NCBI RefSeq assembly: GCF_000423925.1 | Contig: NZ_AUIX01000016.1 | Coordinates: forward strand, 1 to 64,000 | Origin: Butyrivibrio sp. VCD2006 | Lineage (GTDB): Bacteria > Bacillota > Clostridia > Lachnospirales > Lachnospiraceae | Direction of reading: 5' to 3' | DNA: 64,000 bases | Shown: one piece after another, positions 54,000 through 63,996 of the stretch | Layout: each line of letters opens with the position of its first letter | Position numbering within the stretch: the first letter of the stretch is position 1 | Made by a program: the position numbers and the translations under genes | The notes under the pieces: generated by a model | Seen by the model: only the letters and a program-made list of their open reading frames with translations | What the model was told of the DNA's origin: nothing | Databases searched by the model: none

Positions 54000-54015
54000 T
54001 ATTCACGCCTCCTGA

Positions 54016-54846
54016 TTATACGAGCTTCTTACGAAGCATTCTGCTTGTGGACTCAATAACAAACACAGCAACAAAGAGAGCTACAAGCATCATTCCAACG
54101 CTGTCATACTCTCTCCAGGATATCTTCTCGTTAAGTACAAGTCCGATACCACCGGCTCCAACGTATCCAAGAACCGCAGCATATCTAACATTACCCTCAA
54201 AATTGAACAGGCAGTTTGACAGATAGAAAGGCAGTACCTGAGGAACAATAGCTGAGATGAATGCTCTTGTTTTGGTAGCACCCATAGCCTCCATAGCTTC
54301 GAAGGCACCCATATCAACGGTCTCAATCTCCTCGTAGGTAAGCTTTCCGATATAGGCGAAAGAGAATACTGCTATCGCGAAAGTACCTGCAAGAGTACCA
54401 AGTCCGAAAACAAGTGTAGCAACAAGGGCTGTTACCAGTGTAGGAAGAGTTCTGATAAGTGAAAACATAACTCTCACAATAGAAACAACTACCTTATTAG
54501 GACACACATTAGTACTTGCAAGCATTGCAAAGGGCACTGACAAAAGTGCACCGGCTGCAGAACCTAAAAGTGACATCTTGATGGTGTCAAAAAGAGGACT
54601 CCATACCTTCTCCATGTAAGAAAGCTTCGGCGGGAACATCTGTCCTAAAATTACAAAGAACTGACCGATACGCTGTGAGAGTATCTTAAAGTCAAAGCCT
54701 GTAATCTTAACGGAAAGAGCGCACATAAGCAAAACAATGATCAGATAAATCGGTGCTCTTGAAGCCTTCTTTTCTACTGACTTACCATTTGGTAATGTAT
54801 ATACTTTGGGTTTAAAAATCTTATCGTATACGCTCAATTCTCTCAC
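54016..54846 (-). CDS. phnE: Phosphonate-type ABC permease PhnE (first copy)
   Basis: Membrane subunit of 276 residues. The coupling segment is YEEIETVDMGAFEAMEAMGATKTRAF and the C-terminal part has GYVGAGGIGLVLNEKISW. Starts at GTG 54846, overlapping the phnC stop by four bases (GTGA), so it is translationally coupled. A 24-residue hydrophobic stretch near 32-55 follows a basic N-terminus. The paralog downstream is only distantly similar. Confidence 0.9.
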   Translation of the reverse strand: MRELSVYDKIFKPKVYTLPNGKSVEKKASRAPIYLIIVLLMCALSVKITGFDFKILSQRIGQFFVILGQMFPPKLSYMEKVWSPLFDTIKMSLLGSAAGALLSVPFAMLASTNVCPNKVVVSIVRVMFSLIRTLPTLVTALVATLVFGLGTLAGTFAIAVFSFAYIGKLTYEEIETVDMGAFEAMEAMGATKTRAFISAIVPQVLPFYLSNCLFNFEGNVRYAAVLGYVGAGGIGLVLNEKISWREYDSVGMMLVALFVAVFVIESTSRMLRKKLV

Positions 54847-55616
54847 CCCTCTTCATCTTGAACATTGCCGTTAGCGTCAACATTGCCCTTGTAAATAAGT
54901 CTGAGAACCTCCTTATTTACATCTGAAGCAGGTCCGTCATATACGATTTCACCCTCTCTGATTCCAACTACTCTTGTAGCGTATTTAAGAGCAAGATCTA
55001 CATGGTGGATATTGATAAGGATAGAGATATTCATATCCTCATTTATTCTCTTAAAGTCGTCCATAACCTGACCTGCGGTAACAGGATCAAGTGCTGCAAC
55101 AGGCTCATCAGCAAGAATGATCTGGGGATTCTGAGCAAGAGTTCTTGCAAGAGCAACTCTCTGCTGCTGTCCACCCGAAAGCTGATCAGCACGTACGAAA
55201 GCCTTGTCAAGAATTCCAACCTTATCGAGACACTCAAGAGCTGTCATTTTCTCCTCTTTTGTGTAAATACCAAAGGTTGATCTATACCAGGGCATATCCG
55301 GTACAAAAGCAGTAAGTACATTTTTTATAACAGTAGTTCTTGTGATCAGATTGAATGACTGGAATATCATTCCGATCTTCCTACGGAATCTTCTGAGCTG
55401 TTTTCCGGACAGACTCATCACATCAACATCATCCACGGTGAGTTTTCCGCTCGTAACATCGTGCATCCTGTTGATGGTACGAATGAGTGTGGATTTACCT
55501 GCACCTGAAAGTCCGATTATCGCTACAAATTCTCCCTGTTCGATGGTGAGATTAACATGCTTTAATCCCTCGAAACCGTTGGGATATCTTTTTCCTACAT
55601 CTTCAAACCTGATCAT
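54843..55616 (-). CDS. phnC: Phosphonate-type ABC ATPase PhnC
   Basis: ATPase subunit of 257 residues: Walker A GLSGAGKSTLIRTINR (near 35-50), Q-loop IFQSFNLI, signature LSGGQQQRVALARTL, Walker B ILADEPVAALD. The KRYPNGFEGLKHVNL start is the common PhnC opening. AGGAG lies upstream of the ATG. Confidence 0.93.
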   Translation of the reverse strand: MIRFEDVGKRYPNGFEGLKHVNLTIEQGEFVAIIGLSGAGKSTLIRTINRMHDVTSGKLTVDDVDVMSLSGKQLRRFRRKIGMIFQSFNLITRTTVIKNVLTAFVPDMPWYRSTFGIYTKEEKMTALECLDKVGILDKAFVRADQLSGGQQQRVALARTLAQNPQIILADEPVAALDPVTAGQVMDDFKRINEDMNISILINIHHVDLALKYATRVVGIREGEIVYDGPASDVNKEVLRLIYKGNVDANGNVQDEEG

Positions 55617-55701
55617 TTCTTTCTCCTAAAAATAGGGAAGGCATTAAAAGTAAACACCTTCCCTTTTTGTTAAATAAATATTGTGTCTAATAACGGTGTG
55701 A

Positions 55702-56817
55702 TTAGTTCATTGACTTAATAAGTTCCTGTGCAGCTCTCTCTGAATCATAGTCCTCAGAGTTAGCCTCTACATAACCATTGTGGTTGTAGATAGAGATAAC
55801 TTCCTTACCTGCGTCTGTGTTGCCAATGTTGATGAAAGCATTCTTAAGAGCAGTCTTAAAGTTATCATCCATAACAGGTGAAGTCTTGCTTACGCTGATT
55901 GTATCATTGTAGATACCATCTGTTACACCAATTACGTTTGTCTCATCCCAGATGCTTGACTCTCTGCCAAACTCTGTTGTCCACTTCTCTTCGTTGTCAC
56001 GTCTTGCATCTGCATAGCAGCAAACAACGTCGATCTGACCTGAAGCAAGTCTTGCAAAAGCATTACCATAAGAATCAGCCTGTACAGCGTGTGAAAGATC
56101 TGTTACATGCTTCTCATAGTTAGCCTGGAGCCAAAGTGAAGGATAAATATATCCAGCAGAAGATGAAGAGTTCATTACGCTCCAGTTAAGGCCATCAAGG
56201 TCTTCCCATGTGAGTTCCTCACCGTTGTTAACCTTCTCAGCAACAGCCTGACCAGCTTCTGAAGGGCCTGCGATGATAAGTCCACGATAGAATGTTACCT
56301 GATCCTCTGTGGGCTCTGTGGGCTTGTTGTCGTTCCAATCCTTTGCATTAGGGCTCTCAATAGAAAGACCGTCTCTTGTAGCTGTAAGGAGAACATCGCA
56401 ACCATCCTCGTAAAGTACGAATGTACCGCCAGGGATAAGACCTACATCGATAGTACCAGCTGAAAGTCCCTCGCCTACTGCCTCGTAGCTGGTACCAACA
56501 GTGATATCAACAGTACCAACCTCATAACCAAGACCTGCAAGCTCGTCTGTAAGGAGCTGCTTAAGGGGCTCAGTTGCTGTTACGATCTCATCGGGCTCAC
56601 GTGAAGGTACGAAACCAATTGTAAGCTTGTCAATCTTAACTGTCTCAGCGGGAGCCTCAGCTGCCTCGGCACTTGTAGCATCCTCAGTTGTCTCTGCAAC
56701 CTCAGTAGCCTCTGTAGCGGGTGTCTCTGTTGTGGTCTCTGTTGTCTTAGCACCACATCCTGCAAGCATTGATATAGTACTAACGCCTGCGATCATCATT
56801 GCAAATAATCTCTTCAT
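55702..56817 (-). CDS. phnD: Phosphate/phosphonate-binding lipoprotein PhnD
   Basis: Periplasm-side (cell-surface) binding protein, PhnD/SsuA family, 371 residues. Signal peptide MKRLFAMMIAGVSTISML and lipobox LAGC with Cys21, then an Ala/Thr/Glu-rich linker of about 40 residues and the domain start LTIGFVPSREPDEIVTATEP. Ligand-pocket-like motifs are TVGTSYEAVGEGLSAGTIDVG and NSSSSAGYIYPSLWL. ATG 56817 has AGGAGG four bases away; a 40-codon extension upstream is rejected because it overlaps the leader hairpin. First gene of the operon. Confidence 0.92.
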   Translation of the reverse strand: MKRLFAMMIAGVSTISMLAGCGAKTTETTTETPATEATEVAETTEDATSAEAAEAPAETVKIDKLTIGFVPSREPDEIVTATEPLKQLLTDELAGLGYEVGTVDITVGTSYEAVGEGLSAGTIDVGLIPGGTFVLYEDGCDVLLTATRDGLSIESPNAKDWNDNKPTEPTEDQVTFYRGLIIAGPSEAGQAVAEKVNNGEELTWEDLDGLNWSVMNSSSSAGYIYPSLWLQANYEKHVTDLSHAVQADSYGNAFARLASGQIDVVCCYADARRDNEEKWTTEFGRESSIWDETNVIGVTDGIYNDTISVSKTSPVMDDNFKTALKNAFINIGNTDAGKEVISIYNHNGYVEANSEDYDSERAAQELIKSMN

Positions 56818-56853
56818 AAATCCTCCTGCAATAAATATAAAATTGTTTTTCCG

Positions 56854-56888
56854 TAAAAAGAGCCCATATGGATTTCCCCACATGAGCT
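56854..56888 (-). promoter_or_regulatory. Terminator-like hairpin in the phnD leader
   Basis: GAGCTCATGTGG and CCATATGGGCTC pair on the minus strand (56888-56860) with two mismatches, followed by TTTTTACGG. It lies about 15 bases after the expected transcript start and about 37 before the phnD ATG, so it would act as an attenuator rather than an operon end. Confidence 0.6.
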
Positions 56889-56908
56889 CCTTACTACTCC
56901 AAAAATAA

Positions 56909-56937
56909 ATTATATGTGACCCAAAAATCTTTGTCAA
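56909..56937 (-). promoter_or_regulatory. phn operon promoter
   Basis: TTGACA (56937-56932) and TATAAT (56914-56909) on the minus strand match consensus exactly with the ideal 17-base spacer. Confidence 0.88.
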
Positions 56938-56980
56938 TGAAATAAATTAGCACGTAATTTAAGATTTTCTTAAGTTTCCG

Positions 56981-57349
56981 TCAAACAGCTTTGTTGACCT
57001 CTCTTGTGGCAACGACGTCAACTCCTGTTCCTGCAACATTTTTTACAACTACGTCTCCGATATGAACGGGTGCTTCCACACATGCATCATCAATTTCCTT
57101 CATGCACTGGAATATCTTGTCCTTCGGAATGTTGGAGGCCGTCTTAACAGATACGCGGGGCTTGTCTCCGCCAACGATAACTGCAGTACTTGTTACGGTA
57201 CGCTCAGGATGGGTAACCTCATTTCTGGCATATTTATCGCCAATTGCACAGGTATTACCCTTTACGGCCATCACTTCACCATCTTCTAATTCTACTGTGA
57301 TCTGGCAGCCCATGGGGCAGCCGATACACGTAAGTTCTCTTTTTTCCAT
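56981..57349 (-). CDS. DUF1667 protein (Cys-rich glp-associated protein)
   Basis: A 122-residue soluble protein. Cys residues in LTCIGCPMGCQI (residues 5-16) and GNTCAIG (near 31-37) resemble the [4Fe-4S]-binding start of molybdopterin oxidoreductases, so an iron-sulfur cluster is likely. DUF1667 proteins are regularly found behind the two FAD-dependent glp-like dehydrogenase genes in Clostridia, probably as a third subunit carrying electrons. The start has AAGGAAG upstream. Last gene of the glp operon. Confidence 0.87.
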   Translation of the reverse strand: MEKRELTCIGCPMGCQITVELEDGEVMAVKGNTCAIGDKYARNEVTHPERTVTSTAVIVGGDKPRVSVKTASNIPKDKIFQCMKEIDDACVEAPVHIGDVVVKNVAGTGVDVVATREVNKAV

Positions 57350-57373
57350 GTCATGTTTCCTTCCTTGATATTA

Positions 57374-57425
57374 CCCCTCATCCGTCAGCTTCGCTGACAC
57401 CTTCCCCCCTGGGGGAAGGCAGGGC
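57374..57425 (-). repeat. Two-hairpin repeat, short form
   Basis: CCCCTCATCCG end, GTCAG/CTGAC around TTCG, and CCTTCCCCC/GGGGGAAGG. No tandem array. It fills most of the gap between the glpB-like gene and DUF1667. Confidence 0.85.
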
Positions 57426-57475
57426 GTAATCATCTACTTTAACCAATAAGTAATTTTCTTTAGACTTATTTGTTA

Positions 57476-58738
57476 TTACTCTTCCGGCTCAATTTTAATT
57501 GTTATCTTAGAGGGAGCTGCCTCCTGAAGCTTTGTCTTTTGAAGAATAACCTGCTCCATCTCACCGGGAGCCATAATGCGCTTTTTATTATGCATTACAC
57601 GCTCATCATCGAAATAAACACTTACATAAGAATCCTTATAAACAGCGCCGACACGGAATCTTACTGTAAGGAGGTCATCCATGCGATCGATGTTTATGGT
57701 TGAAGGTACTGTATAGCGAGCGCCGTCTGTTGCTGTAAGCTCTACAACTTTTCCTGACTCTGTCTTTCCGTTCTTCACAAACTTGGCTGCATTTGCACCG
57801 GCTCTTGTTGCTTCTTCCGATACATAGTCAACAAGATCGTGAACGTGAAGAACATTACCACAGGCAAATACGCCGGGGATATTGGTCTCAAGAGACTCAT
57901 TTACAACAGGTCCTGATGTGACGGGATTCATCTCAACGCCTGCATTTCTTGAGAGCTCATTCTCAGGAATAAGTCCGCAGGAAAGAAGAAGTGTATCACA
58001 TGTATAGCGTTCTTCCGTTCCCGGAATAGGCTTCATGTTCTTATCAACCTCAGCGATTGTAACTGCTGTAAGATGCTCTTTTCCTTCGATATCAACAACA
58101 GTGTGAGACAGCTTAAGCGGAATTCCGAAGTCGTCAAGACACTGAACAATATTTCTCTTAAGTCCGCCGGAGTAAGGCATGAGCTCTGCCACAACCTTAA
58201 CCTTGGCGCCTTCAAGAGTCATACGTCTTGCCATGATAAGTCCGATATCACCTGAACCAAGGATAACTACTTCACGACCGGGCATATAGCCTTCCATATT
58301 GACAAGTCTCTGAGCTGTACCTGCTGAGAATATACCTGCAGGACGGTATCCCGGAATGTTGAGGGCTCCTCTGGGACGCTCTCTGCAGCCCATTGCAAGA
58401 ATAACTGCACCGGCCTGTATCTGATACATTCCATCTTCACGGCTCATTGCTGTAACAACGCGGTCAGCGGAAATATCCATTACCATCGTATGAAGTTTGT
58501 ACTCGATCTTTTCATCAAGAACCTGATCGATAAAGCGCTGAGCGTATTCGGGACCTGTAAGCTCCTCCTTGAAGGTGTGAAGTCCGAATCCGTTGTGGAT
58601 ACACTGGTTAAGGATTCCTCCAAGTTCTCTGTCACGCTCTAATATAAGAATTTTCTCTACGCCTGCTTTTCTGGCAGAGATAGCGGCAGCAAGGCCTGCA
58701 GGGCCGCCACCTACGATTACGATATCATAAGAAGTCAT
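57476..58738 (-). CDS. FAD-dependent oxidoreductase (GlpB-like, pyridine nucleotide-disulfide fold)
   Basis: A 420-residue flavoprotein. FAD-binding IVGGGPAGLAAAISARKAG at the N-terminus, an ILNQCIHNGFGLHTF segment, a second Rossmann motif VVILGSGDIGLIMARRM near 165, and GVFACGNVLHVHDLVDYVSEE. It is the regular partner of the GlpA-like protein and DUF1667 in anaerobic glycerol metabolism, probably passing electrons from glycerol 3-phosphate to another acceptor, possibly NAD(P). Its ATG shares one base with the glpA-like stop (TAATG), so they are co-translated. C-terminal VILQKTKLQEA is unusual but typical of the group. Confidence 0.88.
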   Translation of the reverse strand: MTSYDIVIVGGGPAGLAAAISARKAGVEKILILERDRELGGILNQCIHNGFGLHTFKEELTGPEYAQRFIDQVLDEKIEYKLHTMVMDISADRVVTAMSREDGMYQIQAGAVILAMGCRERPRGALNIPGYRPAGIFSAGTAQRLVNMEGYMPGREVVILGSGDIGLIMARRMTLEGAKVKVVAELMPYSGGLKRNIVQCLDDFGIPLKLSHTVVDIEGKEHLTAVTIAEVDKNMKPIPGTEERYTCDTLLLSCGLIPENELSRNAGVEMNPVTSGPVVNESLETNIPGVFACGNVLHVHDLVDYVSEEATRAGANAAKFVKNGKTESGKVVELTATDGARYTVPSTINIDRMDDLLTVRFRVGAVYKDSYVSVYFDDERVMHNKKRIMAPGEMEQVILQKTKLQEAAPSKITIKIEPEE

Positions 58739-60198
58739 TACTGCTCTCCTCCCTTCTGGTGTTTGGTGCGTTCCATTACGATATTGGAAGTTCCGCCGCT
58801 CTTGGTGATTTCTTCATATGAAAGACCAAGCTCACGATGGAGGATTTCCATTGTACGAGGTGAGCAGAAGCCTGCCTGACATCTTCCCATGCCGGCTCTT
58901 GTTCTTCTCTTAACACCGTCAAGTGATCTTGCTCCTAAGGGTCTGTGGATCGCATCGAGGATCTCACCCTCTGAAATAGACTCGCAGCGGCAGATGATGT
59001 TGCCGTATGCGGGCTGCTTTTTGATCAGTTCATTTCTCTCTTCAAGTGAGAGGTCTGCGGGATTCATAATGTCTTTTCTTGTGCTCTTCCACTCTGACTT
59101 AGCTGTAAGCTTCATCATATCCTTGAGCATGTTACCTACCATCTCACCGATAGCGGGACTGGAAGTAAGTCCGGGTGACTCAATAGCAGCTACATCAATG
59201 AAGTGCTCAGCTCCCTTTACTTCGCCTATTATGAACTCATGACGAGCCTCATGAGCACGAAGTCCTGCGAAGGAAGTGATAACCTTTCTCATAGGAAGGT
59301 TCTTTACGTGATCATTAGCTTTTGCTATAAGATCATTGATTCCCTCTGCAGTTGTGTTTGTTCCTTCCTTGTCTTCAATATCGATCGCGGTAGGACCAAC
59401 AATGAGGTTACCGTGAACAGTAGGTGAAACAAGTACGCCCTTACCAAGATTGGTGGGCTGAGGGAAGATTGTGTGGCTTACGTGGCCGCCAACTTCCTTA
59501 TCGAGCAGGCAGTAATCACCGCGGCGAGGGATGATTTCAATCTTGTCATCATCCTGGCTCACCATGTTGTGGATCACGCCTGAGTGAACGCCTGCAGCGT
59601 TTACAACATATCTAGAAACATACTCGCCATTATTGGTTCGAATGTGCCATAATCCATCTTCATGCTTTTTAATATCTTCAACTTTGGTGTTGAATCTGAA
59701 ATCAACGCCGTTCTCGTTTGCATTCTCAGCCATAGCTATGCAAAGCTTGAAGGGGCAGATGATTCCACCTGTAGGTGCATAGAGAGCACCTTCAACATTG
59801 TCTGAGAGGTTGGGCTCCATCTCAAGAGCCTCCTCGCGGCTAAGGATTTTCATTCCCTTTACGCCGTTCTTGATTCCTCTGTCATAGAGATCCTGAAGTC
59901 CCGGAAGGGCTTCCTTGTGGATGCAAACGACCATGGAACCGTTTCTCTTAAATGGTATGTCCAAATCGCGGCAAAGGTCGTCCATCATCTCATTTCCACG
60001 TACATTCAGTTTTGCCATAAGGGAACCTGCCGCAGCATCAAAGCCTGCATGAACTATTGCAGAATTTGCCTTTGACGTTCCCTCACAAACATCTTCACAT
60101 TTTTCCAGAACGCAGACATTAGCCTCATAGCGAGAGAGTTCTCTTGCAATTGCGCTACCGGAAACACCTGCGCCTATGATTATGACATCGTACAACAT
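58738..60198 (-). CDS. FAD-dependent glycerol-3-phosphate dehydrogenase (GlpA-like)
   Basis: A 486-residue flavoprotein predicted to oxidise glycerol 3-phosphate to dihydroxyacetone phosphate. FAD motif DVIIIGAGVSGSAIARELSR at the N-terminus, a KANSAIVHAGFD motif near 44, and a DAO-type core. The C-terminus has a BFD-like [2Fe-2S] domain with Cys pairs in IICRCESIS and MGRCQAGFC, as in anaerobic GlpA. The start follows GTAGGAGAAGG. A 405-base structured leader separates it from glpF. Confidence 0.9.
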   Translation of the reverse strand: MLYDVIIIGAGVSGSAIARELSRYEANVCVLEKCEDVCEGTSKANSAIVHAGFDAAAGSLMAKLNVRGNEMMDDLCRDLDIPFKRNGSMVVCIHKEALPGLQDLYDRGIKNGVKGMKILSREEALEMEPNLSDNVEGALYAPTGGIICPFKLCIAMAENANENGVDFRFNTKVEDIKKHEDGLWHIRTNNGEYVSRYVVNAAGVHSGVIHNMVSQDDDKIEIIPRRGDYCLLDKEVGGHVSHTIFPQPTNLGKGVLVSPTVHGNLIVGPTAIDIEDKEGTNTTAEGINDLIAKANDHVKNLPMRKVITSFAGLRAHEARHEFIIGEVKGAEHFIDVAAIESPGLTSSPAIGEMVGNMLKDMMKLTAKSEWKSTRKDIMNPADLSLEERNELIKKQPAYGNIICRCESISEGEILDAIHRPLGARSLDGVKRRTRAGMGRCQAGFCSPRTMEILHRELGLSYEEITKSGGTSNIVMERTKHQKGGEQ

Positions 60199-60236
60199 AA
60201 TTTTCCTTCTCCTACCTCTTTTAATTTTTCTTTGTC

Positions 60237-60408
60237 GAAATTCAAGCTTCTCTGTTTGATGGAGCTGGAATTTCGATCTTAGTAACCCTAATAGTTTTCA
60301 AGAAGGGACGGTTCAGTATCTGGTCAAGGAGTACTGGCAGTCCTTCTTATGAAAAAATGGAGTCGAGTAATAAACGTATCTCATCATACGTATACATACC
60401 GACTCCAT
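60237..60408 (-). promoter_or_regulatory. Structured leader of the glpA-like gene with internal terminator
   Basis: Three hairpins in transcription order: ATGGAGTCG/CGACTCCAT (60408-60357) followed by TTTTTTC, a terminator shape; AGAAGGAC.../...GTCCCTTCT around 60346-60301; and CGAAATTC/GAATTTCG (60276-60237) close to the ribosome site. In Bacillus, GlpP with glycerol 3-phosphate suppresses a terminator ahead of glpD. A glpP gene heads this operon, so this terminator is its likely target. Confidence 0.65.
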
Positions 60409-60517
60409 CCCTCAGTGTACTTAAATTTTGTTTTTCTACATCCTATTATAAGATGTATTTATGTCCTCATGCAATATGCACCAAAGAACAAATTTCGGTT
60501 TTGATACCGATAGCTTT

Positions 60518-60569
60518 TTCACAAGGAAGTTCTGCTCTCGCGCTAAGCGCTCGACAGAACACGTTCGGA
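60518..60569 (-). ncRNA. Conserved hairpin element, copy 1 (behind glpF)
   Basis: On the minus strand GTTCTG (60560-60555) pairs with CAGAAC (60534-60529), and the inner stem GCGC-TTA-GCGC closes the tip. Flanked by TCCGAACGT upstream and TTCCTTGTGAA downstream. A second copy lies behind glpK with the inner stem changed on both sides to ACAC/GTGT, which keeps pairing. Type and role unknown. Confidence 0.55.
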
Positions 60570-60603
60570 CTAAACTCGGAAAACCTCGTTAAGTCCTCAC
60601 AGC

Positions 60604-61326
60604 TCAACCAAACATCTGAGCTGCAGCAAGTGCATTGTAAAGAAGAGATGCTACAATACCACCGCAGATAGGTGCTACAGCGGGAATCCAACCATAACTC
60701 CAGTTGCCGTCCTTCTTGCCAAAGCTAGGAGCAAGTGCAAGATAAGCAAGACGAGGAGCTGTATCTCTTGCTGCGTTCATAGCGTATCCTGTAAGTCCTC
60801 CGAAGGAAGCACCACAAGCAACGATTACGCCGTAAACGAGAACCCATACTGTGCGGTCTGAGCCCGCAGGGATAAGTGCAAGTGTGAATACAAGAACGAA
60901 TGTAGCAACGAACTCTGAGCAGAAGTTCAATAACTGATTCGGAATTGAAGGTCCTGTGCAGAAGCATCCGCGAACAGTAGCATCATCAGCTGTAGCTCTG
61001 ATGTGATCGCCATAGAGGAAGATCAGGATAGCTGCGCCGCAGAAACCGCCGAGCATCTGAGCAATGATCTGTCCTGCTACTGTGCTCCAGTCACCTGTTC
61101 TGATTGCAAGTCCGATTGTAACTGCAGGGTTAAATGCTGAAGGGCATCCTGTAAAATTGCTCATTGCAAATGCAGGAACCATAACTGCCATTCCCCATCC
61201 GATAAGGATGTGAACTGCTCCGCCACCCTTGAAGCCTGACTTCTCAAGTGATACGTTACAGCAAACACCATCACCAAGTAAAACAAGTAGTAAAGTACCA
61301 ATAAATTCGCCAATATAAACTGACAT
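60604..61326 (-). CDS. glpF: Glycerol uptake facilitator (MIP family)
   Basis: Aquaglyceroporin channel of 240 residues with six membrane helices. The first NPA box is present as AFNPAVTIGLA (near 66), while the second is NAA in GYAMNAARDTAPRL (near 184). The Asp in NAARD is the residue that marks glycerol-conducting members. The Pro-to-Ala change in the second box is uncommon. The GGGGG ribosome site lies nine bases before the ATG. Encoded between glpK and the dehydrogenase, giving uptake, phosphorylation and oxidation in one operon. Confidence 0.92.
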   Translation of the reverse strand: MSVYIGEFIGTLLLVLLGDGVCCNVSLEKSGFKGGGAVHILIGWGMAVMVPAFAMSNFTGCPSAFNPAVTIGLAIRTGDWSTVAGQIIAQMLGGFCGAAILIFLYGDHIRATADDATVRGCFCTGPSIPNQLLNFCSEFVATFVLVFTLALIPAGSDRTVWVLVYGVIVACGASFGGLTGYAMNAARDTAPRLAYLALAPSFGKKDGNWSYGWIPAVAPICGGIVASLLYNALAAAQMFG

Positions 61327-61427
61327 ATTCGGTTACCCCCATTTCTTTTAATTGCGGTCCGCCACTATGGCGGACCGATTAATATTCACTTTTTTCATAC
61401 TGGGTTCTGTTGAATCATCCCAGCTTT

Positions 61428-61480
61428 CATAAGGAATTTCTGCTCTCACACTTCGTGTAATCCAGAACAAGGTTCGGCAG
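61428..61480 (-). ncRNA. Conserved hairpin element, copy 2 (behind glpK)
   Basis: TTCTG (61467-61463) pairs with CAGAA (61442-61438) and the inner tip is ACAC-GAA-GTGT. Flanked by GCCGAACCT upstream and TTCCTTATGAA downstream, matching copy 1. See copy 1 for the base-pair-preserving differences. Confidence 0.55.
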
Positions 61481-61501
61481 AAAAATCAAAGATTTTCAGC
61501 C

Positions 61502-63004
<1,503 letters not shown>

Positions 63005-63054
63005 TCAATCCTCCTTTTTGGTTATATCTTTATAGCCTCTGCGGCTTTCGGCAC

Positions 63055-63633
63055 TTACATAGTCCACACATCCTTATTGGTGGTGGAAACCGCCATCGCT
63101 CCACTTGATAGAGCATTCATAACGTCATCTCTGTCTGAAATCAGTCCGCCTGCTATAACAGGTACTCTGCTGATTCCGTTGACACGTTTGATAATCTTTG
63201 AAACCACAACTCCCGGAAGAATTTCTATTACATCCGGCTGACAGGATCCGTACTGGGCCTGTTTTTCAATATTCACAAGAGCCATACTGTCGATCACGAA
63301 ATATCTAAGGACTGAATAAAGTCCAAGCTCTCTGGCATGCTGGATCAGATTGCTCTTTGTGGTTATGATGCCATCTGCCTTTGTATTTGTCTTGATAAAA
63401 TCAAGACTCACATCCTTACTGTTGTTAAGACCTGTAATCAGATCCACATGAACCATAGCAATGCGTCCGGCATTCTTTATCTTTTGTACAATTTCACCAA
63501 TGGTACATATATCTCCGTAAAGAATAAAAATTATTCCAACATCCGTTCCCAGTGCAGCCGCTAATCCTTTGTCATCCTTAACTGCAGCAATTACCGGATT
63601 TTCCTCTATCTTATCTATAAAATCTCTATGCAT
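63055..63633 (-). CDS. glpP: Glycerol-3-phosphate responsive antiterminator
   Basis: RNA-binding regulator of 192 residues, a TIM-barrel protein that binds glycerol 3-phosphate. Motifs: ENPVIAAVKDD near 10, MVHVDLITGLNNSKDVSLDFI near 83, ADGIITTKSNLIQHARELG, and VIEILPGVVVSKI, VPVIAGGLISDRDDV at the C-terminus. It heads the glp operon, so it controls its own unit, most simply through terminators in leaders such as the one ahead of the glpA-like gene. The ribosome site is weak. Confidence 0.92.
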   Translation of the reverse strand: MHRDFIDKIEENPVIAAVKDDKGLAAALGTDVGIIFILYGDICTIGEIVQKIKNAGRIAMVHVDLITGLNNSKDVSLDFIKTNTKADGIITTKSNLIQHARELGLYSVLRYFVIDSMALVNIEKQAQYGSCQPDVIEILPGVVVSKIIKRVNGISRVPVIAGGLISDRDDVMNALSSGAMAVSTTNKDVWTM

Positions 63634-63780
63634 TAAGTAATCAGCCTTATCTAAAAAATCTAGTGTTTTTTTCTAAAAATGAGCGCAAAAAAAGAACATG
63701 TCTAACAAACAGGATTCGTTCCTGTACATTGTAAAAGCCACATTCTCTTATCTCACCGGCGTTCATTAACTTATGAATCT

Positions 63781-63809
63781 ATGATAACGCCCTTTTATGG
63801 AATTTTCAA
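63781..63809 (-). promoter_or_regulatory. glp operon promoter and AT-rich leader
   Basis: TTGAAA (63809-63804) and TATCAT (63786-63781) with a 17-base spacer on the minus strand. The leader from about 63774 to glpP includes ACAGGA/TCCTGT hairpin (63709-63725) followed by a T-run near 63695-63688, which could be another antitermination site. The remainder from 63810 to 63940 is AT-rich without visible genes. Confidence 0.7.
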
Positions 63810-63940
63810 CATATATTTTATAAATATTTTATTTTTTATGTGTATTTTTTACACTTTAGTGCTTTAAATAGAATTTTCTTTGTGCCTTTTGTCTACGTTT
63901 TGCATGACCATCAGTCATTAAATGCAGCTATATTCGTAAA

Positions 63941-63996
63941 AATGCCGACAACACCTCGTCAGATGCAGATTCTGACAAGTATTGCCGGCATTAAAA
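63941..63996 (-). terminator. Terminator of a gene beyond the right edge
   Basis: AATGCCGGCAA and TTGTCGGCATT pair on the minus strand with an inner GTCAGA/TCTGAC stem, then TTTTTAC. It belongs to a minus-strand transcript that enters from outside the window. Confidence 0.75.
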
